Origin: Schaalia odontolytica
GTDB taxonomy: Bacteria > Actinomycetota > Actinomycetes > Actinomycetales > Actinomycetaceae
Assembly: GCF_024584435.1 (NCBI RefSeq)
Contig: NZ_CP102197.1
Span: forward strand, 2,108,001 to 2,172,000
Length of the DNA stretch: 64,000 bases
Direction of reading: 5' to 3'
Below are positions 44,540-53,663 of the stretch, one piece after another. Under the pieces are notes generated by a model that was given only the letters and a program-made list of their open reading frames with translations, had not been told where the DNA came from and ran no database searches. The position numbers and the translations under genes were made by a program. The stretch's first letter is position 1; the number at the start of each line of letters is the position of its first letter.

Positions 44540-45586
44540 ATGAACTCCCAGGACCCCGAGGTCGCCGAGGCCTCGCTCGCCGCAGCCGCGCCCTCCCGCC
44601 CCGACGACGCCGTCGCCCTCGTCCTGGTTAACCTCGGAACCCCGAGCGCTCCCGAACCCGGACCGGTGCGTGCCTTCCTCCGCGAGTTCCTGTCCGACCG
44701 GCGCGTCATCGAGATGAACCCGTTCCTGTGGAAGCCGATCCTCGAAGGAATCATCCTGCGGGTGCGCCCCCGCGAGGTGTCCCGCAAGTACCGCAGCATC
44801 TGGCTGGAGCAGGGCTCGCCCCTCATGCACTACACCCGTGAGCAGGCGCGCCTCCTCGGCGAGCGGCTTCCCGGCGTGCGGGTGGAGGTTGCCATGCGAT
44901 ACGGTCAGCTCTCGATCGGCGCCGCGTTGGATCGCCTGCACGCCCAGGGCGTGCGCCGCGTGGCCGTGCTTCCCGCCTACCCCCATTATTCGGCGACGAC
45001 GGTCGCGTCGATCAACGACGCCGTGTGCGCCTGGATCGGACGCAACCGAGACGGATTCGAGATGCGCCTGCACCGCTCGTTCCCAGCCTCGCCCGCCTAC
45101 ATCGACGCGCTCGCCGTCGCGCTGGAGGCCCACTGGGAGCGCGAGGGGCGCCCAAACTTCCTGGCCGGAGAGCGCGTGGTCGTCTCCTTCCACTCGATTC
45201 CCGTGGCGATGGATCAGGCGGGCGACCCTTACCGCGCCGAATGCCGTCGAACCGTGGCGGCCCTCGAAGCTCGGCTCGGGCTGCCGATGGGGACGCTCAC
45301 GGCGACATTCCAGAGCGTCTTCGGCCGCGCCGAGTGGCTGGGACCGCAGACAATCGAGGAAATGGCGAGGCTCGGTGGCGAGCACTGCCCCCGCGTCGAC
45401 GTCATATGCCCAGGATTTACGGCCGACTGCCTGGAGACGCTGGAGGAGATCGACCAGCTCAACCGCGAGACCTTCACCGAGGCGGGGGGCGGGGACTACC
45501 ACTACGTGCCGTGGGCGAACGCGTCGGATGGGGCCGTGAGCGCCCTGGAGGAACAGGCGCGCATCGCGCTCGCGGGTTGGATCTAG
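44540..45586 (+). CDS. hemH: Ferrochelatase (coproporphyrin type expected)
   Basis: 348 residues from ATG 44540 (GTG 44537 directly precedes it; GGAGG at 44531-44535). VLVNLGTP start, LPAYPHYS, SFHSIP with the catalytic His, TFQSVFGRAEWL and CPGFTADCLETLEEI with the conserved Glu. Ferrochelatases insert Fe into porphyrin; Actinobacteria normally use coproporphyrin III (CpfC). CPGFTADC carries one Cys of the [2Fe-2S] type arrangement, but I do not see enough others to claim a cluster. Haem supply fits the NarI cytochrome of the window's left edge, although the genes are far apart. Confidence 0.93.
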   Translation: MNSQDPEVAEASLAAAAPSRPDDAVALVLVNLGTPSAPEPGPVRAFLREFLSDRRVIEMNPFLWKPILEGIILRVRPREVSRKYRSIWLEQGSPLMHYTREQARLLGERLPGVRVEVAMRYGQLSIGAALDRLHAQGVRRVAVLPAYPHYSATTVASINDAVCAWIGRNRDGFEMRLHRSFPASPAYIDALAVALEAHWEREGRPNFLAGERVVVSFHSIPVAMDQAGDPYRAECRRTVAALEARLGLPMGTLTATFQSVFGRAEWLGPQTIEEMARLGGEHCPRVDVICPGFTADCLETLEEIDQLNRETFTEAGGGDYHYVPWANASDGAVSALEEQARIALAGWI

Positions 45587-45673
45587 GGCGTGCACGCCGA
45601 CCCTTTGCTGTCACAATCGACCGGCGGACGAACCGATCCGGCGCGGGGGCTGAACGCCTCGTAGCGTGAAGGC

Positions 45674-46876
45674 ATGGACTCCCCCGACTGTCACGACCTT
45701 GCAACGCTGGCCATTCACATCGGCTGTGCGCCGGATCCGGTGACCGGCGACGTCGTCCCCCCGATCCACGTCGCCTCCACCTACGTTCAAGACCGGCCCG
45801 GGCAGCTGCGCGACGGCTACGAGTACGGCCGCTGCGCTAACCCGACGACCAACGCCTTCGCGGGGGCAATCGCGGCCCTGGAAGGCGCGCGGAACGGCTT
45901 CGCTTTCCCGTCCGGAATGAGCGCGGAAGACACGCTCATTCGCCTGCTGGCCAGACCGGGGGATCAGGTCGTGCACTCGACCGACGTGTACGGGGGCACG
46001 CACAAACTGCTCAGCGTCATCAAACCCGCCGAGGGCATCGCATCGGAGTCGGTGGATCTGACCGACGTGGACGTGGCGGCGCGCGCGATTCGGAGGGCTC
46101 GCCCCCAGATCGTCTGGGTGGAAACCCCGTCGAACCCGTTTCTCACGGTGACCGACATCGCCGCCATCGCGGAGCTGACTCACGAGGTGGGCGGCCTGCT
46201 GGTGGTCGATAACACCTTCGCGACCCCCGTTCTGCAGCGTCCCCTCGACCTGGGAGCGGACGCCGTGGTGCACTCGACCACGAAGTACGTGGCCGGGCAC
46301 TCGGACGTCGTGGGAGGGGCTTTCGTGCTGCGCGATGACCTGACACTCCCCGCCCACGTCACCCCCTTCTTTGACGAGGCGGATGCGGCCGCGGAGGCGG
46401 TCAAGCTGCAGATGACGCTCGGGCACGTGCCCTCCCCGCGGGATACCTACCTTGCGCACCGGGGCCTGAAGACGCTCGCTCTGCGGGTCGAGCGACACTG
46501 CGAGAATACGCAGAGGGTCGCCGAGTACCTGGCCGAGCACCCCAAGGTCACCTCCGTGCACTACCCGGGCCTGGCCTCGGACCCGGGTCACGGGATTGCC
46601 CAGCGCCAGAATCCGCGAGGCGTGGGCGGGGTCCTCTCCTTCCAGGTGGCCACCGAGGAGGCGGCCATCCGCCTGTCGACGCGTACGCGCCTCTTCGCGC
46701 TGGCGGCGTCGCTGGGCGCTCCGGAGTCCCTCATCGAGCATCCTGCGATCATGACGCACTCGACGCGTGCGGGCGGCGTGGGCGGGGTGCCCGGGACGCT
46801 GCTGCGCCTGGCGGTGGGCCTGGAGGACGCAGGGGACCTGATCGCGGACCTGGAACAGGCGCTCGCGCAGATATGA
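45674..46876 (+). CDS. Cys/Met metabolism PLP-dependent enzyme
   Basis: 400 residues. PPIHVASTY, YEYGRCANPT, FPSGMSAEDT, WVETPSNPF, VVDNTFATPVLQ and the PLP lysine in HSTTKYVAGHSDVVGG are the family marks. C-terminal SLGAPESLIEHPAIMTH is typical of cystathionine gamma-synthase/lyase. These enzymes make cystathionine from an activated homoserine or split it. Synthase (MetB) and lyase are too close to separate here, so no symbol. It starts 88 bases after hemH, so readthrough is possible. Confidence 0.9.
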   Translation: MDSPDCHDLATLAIHIGCAPDPVTGDVVPPIHVASTYVQDRPGQLRDGYEYGRCANPTTNAFAGAIAALEGARNGFAFPSGMSAEDTLIRLLARPGDQVVHSTDVYGGTHKLLSVIKPAEGIASESVDLTDVDVAARAIRRARPQIVWVETPSNPFLTVTDIAAIAELTHEVGGLLVVDNTFATPVLQRPLDLGADAVVHSTTKYVAGHSDVVGGAFVLRDDLTLPAHVTPFFDEADAAAEAVKLQMTLGHVPSPRDTYLAHRGLKTLALRVERHCENTQRVAEYLAEHPKVTSVHYPGLASDPGHGIAQRQNPRGVGGVLSFQVATEEAAIRLSTRTRLFALAASLGAPESLIEHPAIMTHSTRAGGVGGVPGTLLRLAVGLEDAGDLIADLEQALAQI

Positions 46877-46930
46877 TCGTGACGAGGGGGAAGCGGCATC
46901 GGTCGAATGACGCAGGTCCGCCGGGCCTCC

Positions 46931-48223
46931 TCACCGCACGGATTCGTCCGTGAGCCGCGGGGATCCAGGTGCTGAGCTCGCGGTGAGACTTCCCCGGGAG
47001 TGCCTGCGGGCAAGCCAGCTGGCGGCTGCGGTGGCGCCCCCGACCGCGAGAACCGCGGGCACGAGGATCGTGGCGCCCTCGCCGGTGAACTCGATGACCA
47101 GGATGAGGCCGGTGAAGGGGGCCTTCATGGATGCGCCGAGGAAGGCTGCCGCGCCCAGGAACGCGAAGGCCGCAACCTGTGATCCCGGCCATGCGGCGGC
47201 CCAGGGCAGTCCGATGACGGCCCCGAGACCCGCCCCCAAGGCAACTGCGGGAGTCAGGACGCCGCCCCAGCCGCCGGAGCGAATCGTCGCGAGGGTTGTG
47301 GCGGTCTTGGCAACGAGGACAAGCGCGGCGAGGGCGACGCCGGCTCCTGCGGCCCAGACGGCGTCGAACTGGGTTTGGGCGCTGGCCTGCCCGTTTCCGA
47401 GCACCGAGGGCACCCGGGTCGAGACGAGGCCGACGAGAGTGAAGCAGAGCGGCATGGCGACGAGGAGGCGCCAGTCGCGCGGGCGAGCCGAACCGAGGGA
47501 GGCGACCACCCGGCGAAACACCCACCCGGCCGCCCCCAGGAGCGGACCGACGAGAGCCCCGAACACCGTGAGAGACAGGGAAGGGGTGAGGGGGGGAAGC
47601 GAGTAGAAGAAGGCGGGCCTGGTGAAACCCGTCGACAGGAGGACTGCGATGGAAGAACTGACGAGGGCGGGTGCGACGGCGCGCGCGGATCGGGAGACGA
47701 GGAGGACCTCAAGGGTGTAGATGGCTCCCGACAGCGGAATCGAGTAGACGGCCGCCAGTCCCGCGCCTGCTCCGCAGGCGACGATGATCCTGCGGTCTTG
47801 CGCGCACAGGCCGAGCCGATCGGCCGCCGCGGCTGCGAGCGCTGCGGCCATCTCTCGGGGGGCGACCTCGCGTCCGACCGAGGCCCCGAGGCCGACGATA
47901 ACGATCTGGGTGAGGGCGTGCCACACGGCCCGAAGAGGAGGCATCGGCGTGCCCTCCACCGCGGCGCCGACCGACGTGATCGTCTGATTGCGCCGGAAGA
48001 GGAAGAACCAGGACAGCGCGCCGATCACTCCGGCCAGGGCGAGGACTCCGACGCGGCGAGCGGGGGAGGCGGCGCTCACGGCCTGCAGGAGCGTGCCCGA
48101 ATGCATGTTCCAGGCCAGCGCCTGGATCCAATGCAGCAGGTGAATGCACGCCAGGCCGACGAGGCCGGCAATGATGCCGGTGGCCACGGTGGCTGCAGCG
48201 AGGCGGCGGGTGTGGCTCAGCAC
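46931..48223 (-). CDS. ClC-family chloride channel/antiporter
   Basis: 430 residues from GTG 48223, overlapping the end of the MarR gene. About ten to twelve hydrophobic segments. The selectivity regions are recognisable: GLGASVGREVAPREM (family GREGP with E kept, GP altered to VA), GAGLAAVYSIPLSGAIYTLE, and GGWGGVLTPAVALGA. The variant GREVAP in place of GREGPxV keeps the gating-type Glu but changes the following residues, so ion selectivity or coupling may differ. Operon with a MarR regulator upstream. Confidence 0.88.
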   Translation of the reverse strand: MLSHTRRLAAATVATGIIAGLVGLACIHLLHWIQALAWNMHSGTLLQAVSAASPARRVGVLALAGVIGALSWFFLFRRNQTITSVGAAVEGTPMPPLRAVWHALTQIVIVGLGASVGREVAPREMAAALAAAAADRLGLCAQDRRIIVACGAGAGLAAVYSIPLSGAIYTLEVLLVSRSARAVAPALVSSSIAVLLSTGFTRPAFFYSLPPLTPSLSLTVFGALVGPLLGAAGWVFRRVVASLGSARPRDWRLLVAMPLCFTLVGLVSTRVPSVLGNGQASAQTQFDAVWAAGAGVALAALVLVAKTATTLATIRSGGWGGVLTPAVALGAGLGAVIGLPWAAAWPGSQVAAFAFLGAAAFLGASMKAPFTGLILVIEFTGEGATILVPAVLAVGGATAAASWLARRHSRGSLTASSAPGSPRLTDESVR

Positions 48224-48675
48224 AGTGAATCCTCGTCAAGGCGCGCGCTGACCCTGGAGAAAAGGGAGGTGAGCATGGACACCTCTTCGGGTGTGATGTC
48301 GTCGAGGAACAGGCGGCGGATGACGGCGCGCTGGATGAGCGCAGCCTTGTCGAAGAGAGTCTTTCCGTCGAGCGTGAGGAAGACGAGGCCGCCGCGCCCG
48401 TCGCCCTGACAGGGGCGGCGCTCGATGAGTCCGCGTGATTCGAGGCGCTTCATCGTGTGCGTGAGGCGCGAACGTGAGAAGACGACCCGATGGGCCAGCA
48501 CGGAGGGGCGGATTCCCTCTCCTCCCGCGCGGTCGGTCATGAGCAGGACGGAGTATTCGGGCATGGAGAGTCCGGCCTGCCCCTTGAGTGCCGCTTCGAT
48601 GCGTTCGGTGAGGCGCGCGGTCGCCGTGAAGTAGAGTTCCCAGGCTGCTGCGCGGGGGTGGTGTGCTCGGCTCAC
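48217..48675 (-). CDS. MarR-family transcriptional regulator
   Basis: 152 residues from GTG 48675, with AGGAGAAG before it; an ATG 27 bases upstream is in frame but lacks a site. Winged helix with LSMPEYSVLLMT, RPSVLAHRVVFSRSRLTHTMKRLESRGLIERR and GDGRGGLVFLTLDGKTLF. MarR proteins are ligand-sensing dimers that usually repress their own operon, so this protein probably controls itself and the ClC gene, whose start overlaps its end by seven bases. Confidence 0.88.
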   Translation of the reverse strand: MSRAHHPRAAAWELYFTATARLTERIEAALKGQAGLSMPEYSVLLMTDRAGGEGIRPSVLAHRVVFSRSRLTHTMKRLESRGLIERRPCQGDGRGGLVFLTLDGKTLFDKAALIQRAVIRRLFLDDITPEEVSMLTSLFSRVSARLDEDSLC

Positions 48676-48903
48676 TGCTTCTCCTCGTGTCGTGCTCCTC
48701 ACCGGCGAGGCCGATGACGACCTCGCGGGCGGCTACGAGTATAACTTTCAATTACCCACAGCTAGAAATCAGTGCAGCGTAACTCACGTTCGGCGCGTGA
48801 ATGGGATGATGAGAAAGATATGGCGAATTGCGTTAATCTGATTTCATTGAATTCCATGTTGATAGGGATCTGGAATTCTTGGAACGCATGAAGGAGTGAG
48901 TAC

Positions 48904-49233
48904 ATGAAGAAGACGACGAAGATTGTGGAAGTTGTCGATGATTTCGATGGATCGCCCGCCGATCAGACTGTCCGATTCGCATTCAATGGCGCCTCGTATG
49001 AGATCGATCTGAGCCGCGAGCACTTTGAGGAATTCGCCGAGGCCATCCAGCCCTACATCAAGGCCGGGCGCAAGACCGGTTCCACTCGCCGCCGCGGCAA
49101 CGCAGGAAACCCGACGCAGCGTCTCGAGAACGCGAAGATTCGTGCGTGGGCTCTCGCCGAGGGGCATCAGGTCTCGGACCGCGGGCGCATCCCCGCCCCG
49201 ATCGTTGAGGCCTATCGCAAGGCCAACGCCTGA
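48904..49233 (+). CDS. lsr2: Lsr2 nucleoid-associated protein
   Basis: 109 residues from ATG 48904. N-terminal dimerisation part (VVDDFDGSPADQTVRFAFNGASYEIDLS) and a C-terminal DNA-binding part with RAWALAEGHQVSDRGRIPAPIVEAY; the SDRGRIP stretch is the AT-hook-like RGR motif. Lsr2 bridges DNA and silences AT-rich, acquired genes in Actinobacteria. The AT-rich toxin-like operon about 6 kb away and the RloA-like gene would be natural targets; this is inference. Followed by two strong hairpins. Confidence 0.96.
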   Translation: MKKTTKIVEVVDDFDGSPADQTVRFAFNGASYEIDLSREHFEEFAEAIQPYIKAGRKTGSTRRRGNAGNPTQRLENAKIRAWALAEGHQVSDRGRIPAPIVEAYRKANA

Positions 49234-49244
49234 GGAGCCCAACG

Positions 49245-49278
49245 GATTGGGGCGCGCAGTTTCCTGCGCGCCCCAATC
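49245..49278 (+). terminator. First hairpin after lsr2
   Basis: Arms GATTGGGGCGCGCAG (49245-49259) and its complement (49264-49278) around TTTC. Confidence 0.75.
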
Positions 49279-49283
49279 GCTGC

Positions 49284-49325
49284 ACTATCTGGGGGCCGCG
49301 CATCGCGCGGCCCCCAGATAGTTTT
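49284..49325. terminator. Bidirectional terminator between lsr2 and DUF3060 gene
   Basis: Seventeen-base perfect arms (49284-49300 and 49306-49322, containing CTATCTGGGGGCCGCG) followed by TTTT. The minus-strand gene ends three bases further, so the hairpin may serve both. Confidence 0.85.
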
Positions 49326-49327
49326 CG

Positions 49328-49777
49328 TCAGTTCTTCGTGACGGTGTTATTTGTTCCGGAATCGCTCATGACATGGGGAGCGTTTCCGTTGTCGTATTCG
49401 ATGACGTTGTTGGAACCCGTGAAGCTCACGTGCTGAACAGAATCCACATCGATGTGGTTGTTGGAACCACTGACGGTGATCTCGGTGACGTCGTCGCCGT
49501 CAACCTCGAGGTTGGATCCATTAATCACCACCTTCGTGGTTCCGTCCGGAATGCGCACCTTGGTGCCGGAATCGTTGATCGTGAAGGGCGTGGAACTGTC
49601 CGTCTTCTGGTCGGAACTCGCCGAAGAACCCGATGCCTCGGGCGAGGCGGCGGCTGTGGGGCTGGAGGACTCGGTGGACGAGGGACTGGAGGAGGGCAAG
49701 TTGATGACGCACCCGCTCAGGGCGGCGGACGAGATCGCAACGGCGGCGGCCAGCGGGACGAGGGACTTCAGGGACAT
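49328..49777 (-). CDS. DUF3060-domain lipoprotein
   Basis: 149 residues from ATG 49777. Signal with lipobox SAALSGC. Then a Ser/Thr/Ala-rich linker and a C-terminal beta-rich domain of short Asn/Asp-rich repeats (INGSNLEVDG, VSGSNNHIDVD, FTGSNNVIEYDNG) as in DUF3060 proteins, which probably form a small beta solenoid. Surface exposed; function unknown. It precedes, in the same orientation, two OmpA-domain lipoproteins with a similar GDGSG-repeat design. Confidence 0.85.
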   Translation of the reverse strand: MSLKSLVPLAAAVAISSAALSGCVINLPSSSPSSTESSSPTAAASPEASGSSASSDQKTDSSTPFTINDSGTKVRIPDGTTKVVINGSNLEVDGDDVTEITVSGSNNHIDVDSVQHVSFTGSNNVIEYDNGNAPHVMSDSGTNNTVTKN

Positions 49778-49827
49778 GTTGTCTCCGTTTCGTAGGTCGG
49801 AATTGGGTTGCTTCGTGCCACAGGGTA

Positions 49828-51030
49828 CTAGAAGGCGGGGATGTAGATTTCGACGCGGCGGTTGAGGGCGCGTCCGGCGGGGTTGTCGCTTCCGTCGGGG
49901 TTTTCGTTGGGGGCCACGGGTTTGGTTTCGCCGTAGCCGGTGGCGTCGAGGGTTGCGCTGACGCCTTCCTTCTTCAGCTGTGTGGACACGGCGTTTGCTC
50001 GGTCTTCGGAGAGTTTTTGGTTGAAGGCTTCGTCGGAGACGGAGTCGGTGTGTCCGTAGATGTGGGCGGAGGGGACTTTGGCGTCGTTGAGGACGGTGGC
50101 GAGTGTGGAGAGGGTTTGGGCGGCGTCGGGTCGGATGTCGGACTTGCCGAAGTCGAAGAGGATCCCGTCCTCGAGGGTGATGAGCGTCCCGCAGGACTCC
50201 ACCGGCTTCAAAGACTCCACCGGCGGGAACTTGCCGAGCGGGGGAACCTTCTCGACCTTGGGGGCGTCCGTGATCGTCACGCCGTTCACCAATGCCGTCC
50301 CATCGCCATTGTTGTTTATTCTGAGGTTATCGCTGATGTACAAGCCGGACCCGTCACCGTTGTTGATGATTGATGCGCTCGGTGTCTTGTAGTTGCCCGA
50401 GCCGTCACCCTTGTTGTAAATCTTCTCATCGGTCTCAGAGTTGTCATAGAAGCCGCCTCCGTTGTCGCTCAGGGAAATACTAAGAGTTCTGGATCTGTAG
50501 GAACCGGTGCCATCCGAGTTGACGATGAGGTAGATGTAGGCATCGGAGTCGACGTAGGTTCCGCTGCCGTCACCGCCGTAGTTGATGCTGACAGTCCCTT
50601 CGCGGATAATCCCTCCGCCGTCGCCGTTGTTGACGACGACTCCGTTTCCTGTCGTGGTTGATGCTGAGCCGTCGCCGCTGAAGACCGTGCTGCCTGAGAT
50701 GAGGAGGTTGCCGTCGCACTTGGCGGGGGAGACTGTGATGCCCGGGACGGACTGGAGGGAGGAGGCGGTCTGGATGACGGCCTTGTCCGCGTTCGAGGCG
50801 AACACGTCAATGGAGGGGACGGTGAAGAGGGGGACCGGTGGGATCTCGCCGGGGCGATAGCCCGGCACCGTCGGCACGGTGTCGGTCGAGGCGGACGGGG
50901 AGGGAGTGGATGCTGCCGCGCTCGGCGAAGCCGCTGAATCGTGGGGTTTCGAGGCCGTGCAGGCACCCAGGGCAAGGGCGGTCGCGGCGAGGAGCGTGAG
51001 AACTGTCAGGGAGGAGCGCACGGTGTTCAT
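49828..51030 (-). CDS. OmpA-domain lipoprotein with GDGSG repeats, copy 1
   Basis: 400 residues from ATG 51030. Lipobox ALGAC, Ser/Pro linker, then a short conserved domain (PPVPLFTVPSIDVFA). Residues about 120-260 are some seven repeats of about 18-20 residues with an NNGDGSG-x-Y core. The C-terminal OmpA-like domain (ILFDFGKSDIRPDAA, IYGHTDSVSDEAFN, LSEDRANAVSTQLK) normally binds peptidoglycan. So it is a membrane-tethered, wall-binding protein. The OmpA-domain DNA is almost the same as in the next gene, while the repeats are diverged. Confidence 0.88.
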   Translation of the reverse strand: MNTVRSSLTVLTLLAATALALGACTASKPHDSAASPSAAASTPSPSASTDTVPTVPGYRPGEIPPVPLFTVPSIDVFASNADKAVIQTASSLQSVPGITVSPAKCDGNLLISGSTVFSGDGSASTTTGNGVVVNNGDGGGIIREGTVSINYGGDGSGTYVDSDAYIYLIVNSDGTGSYRSRTLSISLSDNGGGFYDNSETDEKIYNKGDGSGNYKTPSASIINNGDGSGLYISDNLRINNNGDGTALVNGVTITDAPKVEKVPPLGKFPPVESLKPVESCGTLITLEDGILFDFGKSDIRPDAAQTLSTLATVLNDAKVPSAHIYGHTDSVSDEAFNQKLSEDRANAVSTQLKKEGVSATLDATGYGETKPVAPNENPDGSDNPAGRALNRRVEIYIPAF

Positions 51031-51202
51031 GCCTTCAGTCTAGGGAAAAACAACACGGCTGGATAGTGGTGTAGTAAATGTGTAGAAGCTCTGTATTTCG
51101 CTTACTTGGTGCCGCACGAGGCAGGGGTGATGAGGTTAAGCTGAGTGGTTGGGTGAGTATTTCCTGCCAAGCGCTCAGCTATATGTCGATGCTCGGGGTG
51201 GG

Positions 51203-52408
51203 TTAGAAGGCGGGGATGTAGATTTCGACGCGCCGGTTGAGGGCGCGTCCGGCGGGGTTGTCGCTTCCGTCGGGGTTTTCGTTGGGGGCTACGGGCTTCG
51301 TTTCGCCGTAGCCGGTTGCGTCGAGGGTTGCGCTGACGCCTTCCTTCTTCAGCTGTGTGGACACGGCGTTTGCTCGGTCTTCGGAGAGTTTTTGGTTGAA
51401 GGCTTCGTCGGAGACGGAGTCGGTGTGTCCGTAGATGTGGGCGGAGGGGACTTTGGCGTCGTTGAGGACGGTGGTGAGTGTGGAGAGGGTTTGGGCGGCG
51501 TCGGGTCGGATGTCGGACTTGCCGAAGTCGAACAGGATGCCGTCTTCGAGGGTGATGAGCGTCCCGCAGGACTCCACCGGCTTCAAAGACTCCACCGGCG
51601 GGAACTTCCCGAGCGCAGGGAGCGGCTCAACCCTGGGTGCGTCCGTGATCGTCACCCCGTTCACCAATGCCGTACCGTCACCATAGTTGATGATCGACAA
51701 TGTTCCATCGCTATAGCTGCCCGATCCATCTCTATTGTTATAGATTGTTGTTTTCCCGACCGCGTAGTTGCCCGAGCCATCGCCGTTGTTGACGATACTC
51801 TCGTCGGTCTCGGAGTTGGAGTAGTTGCCGTAGCCGCTGCTGTCAATGAAGATGCTGACCGGCCCGGCGGAGTATGTTCCGCCTCCGTCCGGCAGGATAA
51901 ACAGGGACACCTGGGTGTCGGAGTTGACGTAGGACCCGCTGCCGTCACCGCCGTAGATGATGGTGATAGGGCCTTCGACGATCGAGCCTGCGCCGTCTCC
52001 GTTGTTGATGACGAGTCCGTCTCCTGTCGTGGTTGATGCTGAGCCGTCGCCGCCGAAGACCGTGTTGCCCGAGATGAGGACGTTGCCGTCGCACTTGGCG
52101 GGGGAGACCGTGATGCCCGGGACGGACTGGAGGGATGAGGAGGCGGTCTGGATGACGGCCTTGTCCGCGTTCGAGGCGAACACATCCATGGAGGGGACGG
52201 TGAAGAGGGGGACCGGGGGAATCTCGCCGGGGCGATACCCCGGCACCGTCGGAACCGTATCGATGGAGGCGGAGGGGGAGGGGGTGGATGCAGCCGCGCT
52301 CGGCGAAGCAGCAGAATCCTGGGGATTCGAGGCCGCGCAGGCACCCAGGGCAAGGGCGGTCGCGGCGACGAGCGTGAGAACAGTCAGGGAGGAGCGCGCA
52401 GTATTCAT
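51203..52408 (-). CDS. OmpA-domain lipoprotein with GDGSG repeats, copy 2
   Basis: 401 residues from ATG 52408. Same plan as copy 1: lipobox ALGAC, SIDTVPTVPGYRPGEIPP, six to seven GDGSG-type repeats and an OmpA-like domain ending RRVEIYIPAF. Compared with copy 1 the repeat block has several replaced segments (for example SYVNSDTQVSLFILPDGGG). The two genes are in tandem, 172 bases apart, with separate signals. A duplication with later exchange in the middle is the simplest view. Confidence 0.88.
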   Translation of the reverse strand: MNTARSSLTVLTLVAATALALGACAASNPQDSAASPSAAASTPSPSASIDTVPTVPGYRPGEIPPVPLFTVPSMDVFASNADKAVIQTASSSLQSVPGITVSPAKCDGNVLISGNTVFGGDGSASTTTGDGLVINNGDGAGSIVEGPITIIYGGDGSGSYVNSDTQVSLFILPDGGGTYSAGPVSIFIDSSGYGNYSNSETDESIVNNGDGSGNYAVGKTTIYNNRDGSGSYSDGTLSIINYGDGTALVNGVTITDAPRVEPLPALGKFPPVESLKPVESCGTLITLEDGILFDFGKSDIRPDAAQTLSTLTTVLNDAKVPSAHIYGHTDSVSDEAFNQKLSEDRANAVSTQLKKEGVSATLDATGYGETKPVAPNENPDGSDNPAGRALNRRVEIYIPAF

Positions 52409-52656
52409 GCCCCTACCGTACGGGAAAAATACAAGATGGACAATGATCCGGTAAGTGTCGAAAATGCCGGTATTTCAACGTTCCGAGGTGAAACTCAAGA
52501 GGTCAGTTGGGCAGTCGCCGGGAATGTACCTGGGGATCAAGCATGGATCGCGATTCTCCTTCGCGTCCGCGGGGTTGCGGCACCGCGGCCCATTCTGTGG
52601 CGTGATCAACGACATGGGGTGTGGGAGTCGAGACGCGCCTGTGGAACAATAGAGAC

Positions 52657-53394
52657 ATGAGCTACAAACTGGTGCTGCTCCGCCACGGCGAGAGCGAATG
52701 GAATGCAAAGAACCTCTTCACCGGTTGGGTGGATGTTCCGCTGTCGGACAAGGGCCGCGCGGAGGCTACTCACGGTGGCGAGCTCCTCAAGGAAGCCGGA
52801 GTGAAGCCCGACCTCCTGTTCACCTCGATGCTGCGTCGAGCCATCATGACCGCCAACCTGGCGCTCGATGCCGCTGATCGTCACTGGATCCCCGTCGAGC
52901 GCAACTGGCGCCTCAACGAACGCCACTACGGTGCGCTGCAGGGCAAGAACAAGAAGGAGATCCGCGACGAATACGGCGAGGAGCAGTTCATGCTGTGGCG
53001 CCGCTCCTTCGACGTTGCCCCGCCGGCCATCGAGGCGGGTTCGGAGTTCTCTCAGGACGCCGATCCGCGCTACGCCGGCGAACCCGTTCCCATGAGCGAG
53101 TGCCTGAAGGACGTCATCGCGCGCCTGCTCCCCTACTGGGATGCGACGATCGTTCCGGCCATCAAGACCGGTAAGACCGTCATGATTGCCGCGCACGGCA
53201 ACTCCCTGCGCGCCATCGTCAAGCACCTGGATGAGATCTCCGACGCGGACATCGCCGGCGTCAACATCCCCACCGGCATCCCGCTCGTGTACGAGCTCGA
53301 CGAGGAAACCCTCAAGCCCATCAAGAAGGGCGGCACCTACCTGGATCCCGAGGCCGAGGCCAAGATCGCCGCGGTCGCCAACCAGGGCAAGTGA
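52657..53394 (+). CDS. gpmA: 2,3-bisphosphoglycerate-dependent phosphoglycerate mutase
   Basis: 245 residues from ATG 52657. Starts [22 protein letters not shown] with the phosphohistidine in RHGE, then [14 protein letters not shown] and a second His in [14 protein letters not shown]. Interconverts 3- and 2-phosphoglycerate in glycolysis. Length and motifs are standard. A hairpin terminator follows, and carD is the next gene in the same direction. Confidence 0.97.
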   Translation: MSYKLVLLRHGESEWNAKNLFTGWVDVPLSDKGRAEATHGGELLKEAGVKPDLLFTSMLRRAIMTANLALDAADRHWIPVERNWRLNERHYGALQGKNKKEIRDEYGEEQFMLWRRSFDVAPPAIEAGSEFSQDADPRYAGEPVPMSECLKDVIARLLPYWDATIVPAIKTGKTVMIAAHGNSLRAIVKHLDEISDADIAGVNIPTGIPLVYELDEETLKPIKKGGTYLDPEAEAKIAAVANQGK

Positions 53395-53403
53395 GCGACG
53401 CGC

Positions 53404-53441
53404 AAGCCCCGGCCTCGTCCGTCGAGACGAAGCTGGGGCTT
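53404..53441 (+). terminator. Terminator after gpmA
   Basis: Arms AAGCCCCGGCCTCGTC and GACGAAGCTGGGGCTT pair with two mismatches around a six-base loop. Its sequence resembles the hairpin at 25195, so a shared mobile or conserved hairpin type is possible. Confidence 0.65.
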
Positions 53442-53577
53442 CGCCGTCGAACCGGTGCGGACATGGCGCGACTCCCGACGCGCCGGTCCGCCGCTTCTTC
53501 CCCGGAGCGGGGCGCCTGAACGCCGGGTGAGACACGCGCCGATGTTCGTTTGTGTCGCTATGGCGATGAGTGTAGTG

Positions 53578-53626
53578 TTGAGCTTTCACACTGTCTGGGC
53601 GCTATACGACTCTCAGCTGGTAGAAT
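53578..53626 (+). promoter_or_regulatory. Candidate carD promoter region
   Basis: TTGAGC at 53578 with TATACG at 53603 (19-base gap) or a TAGAAT at 53621 as -10 box. Both are imperfect; I offer them as candidates only. Confidence 0.3.
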
Positions 53627-53663
53627 GGGTGTGCTGTCCACGCAAGCATCCAGGAGTTCTTCC

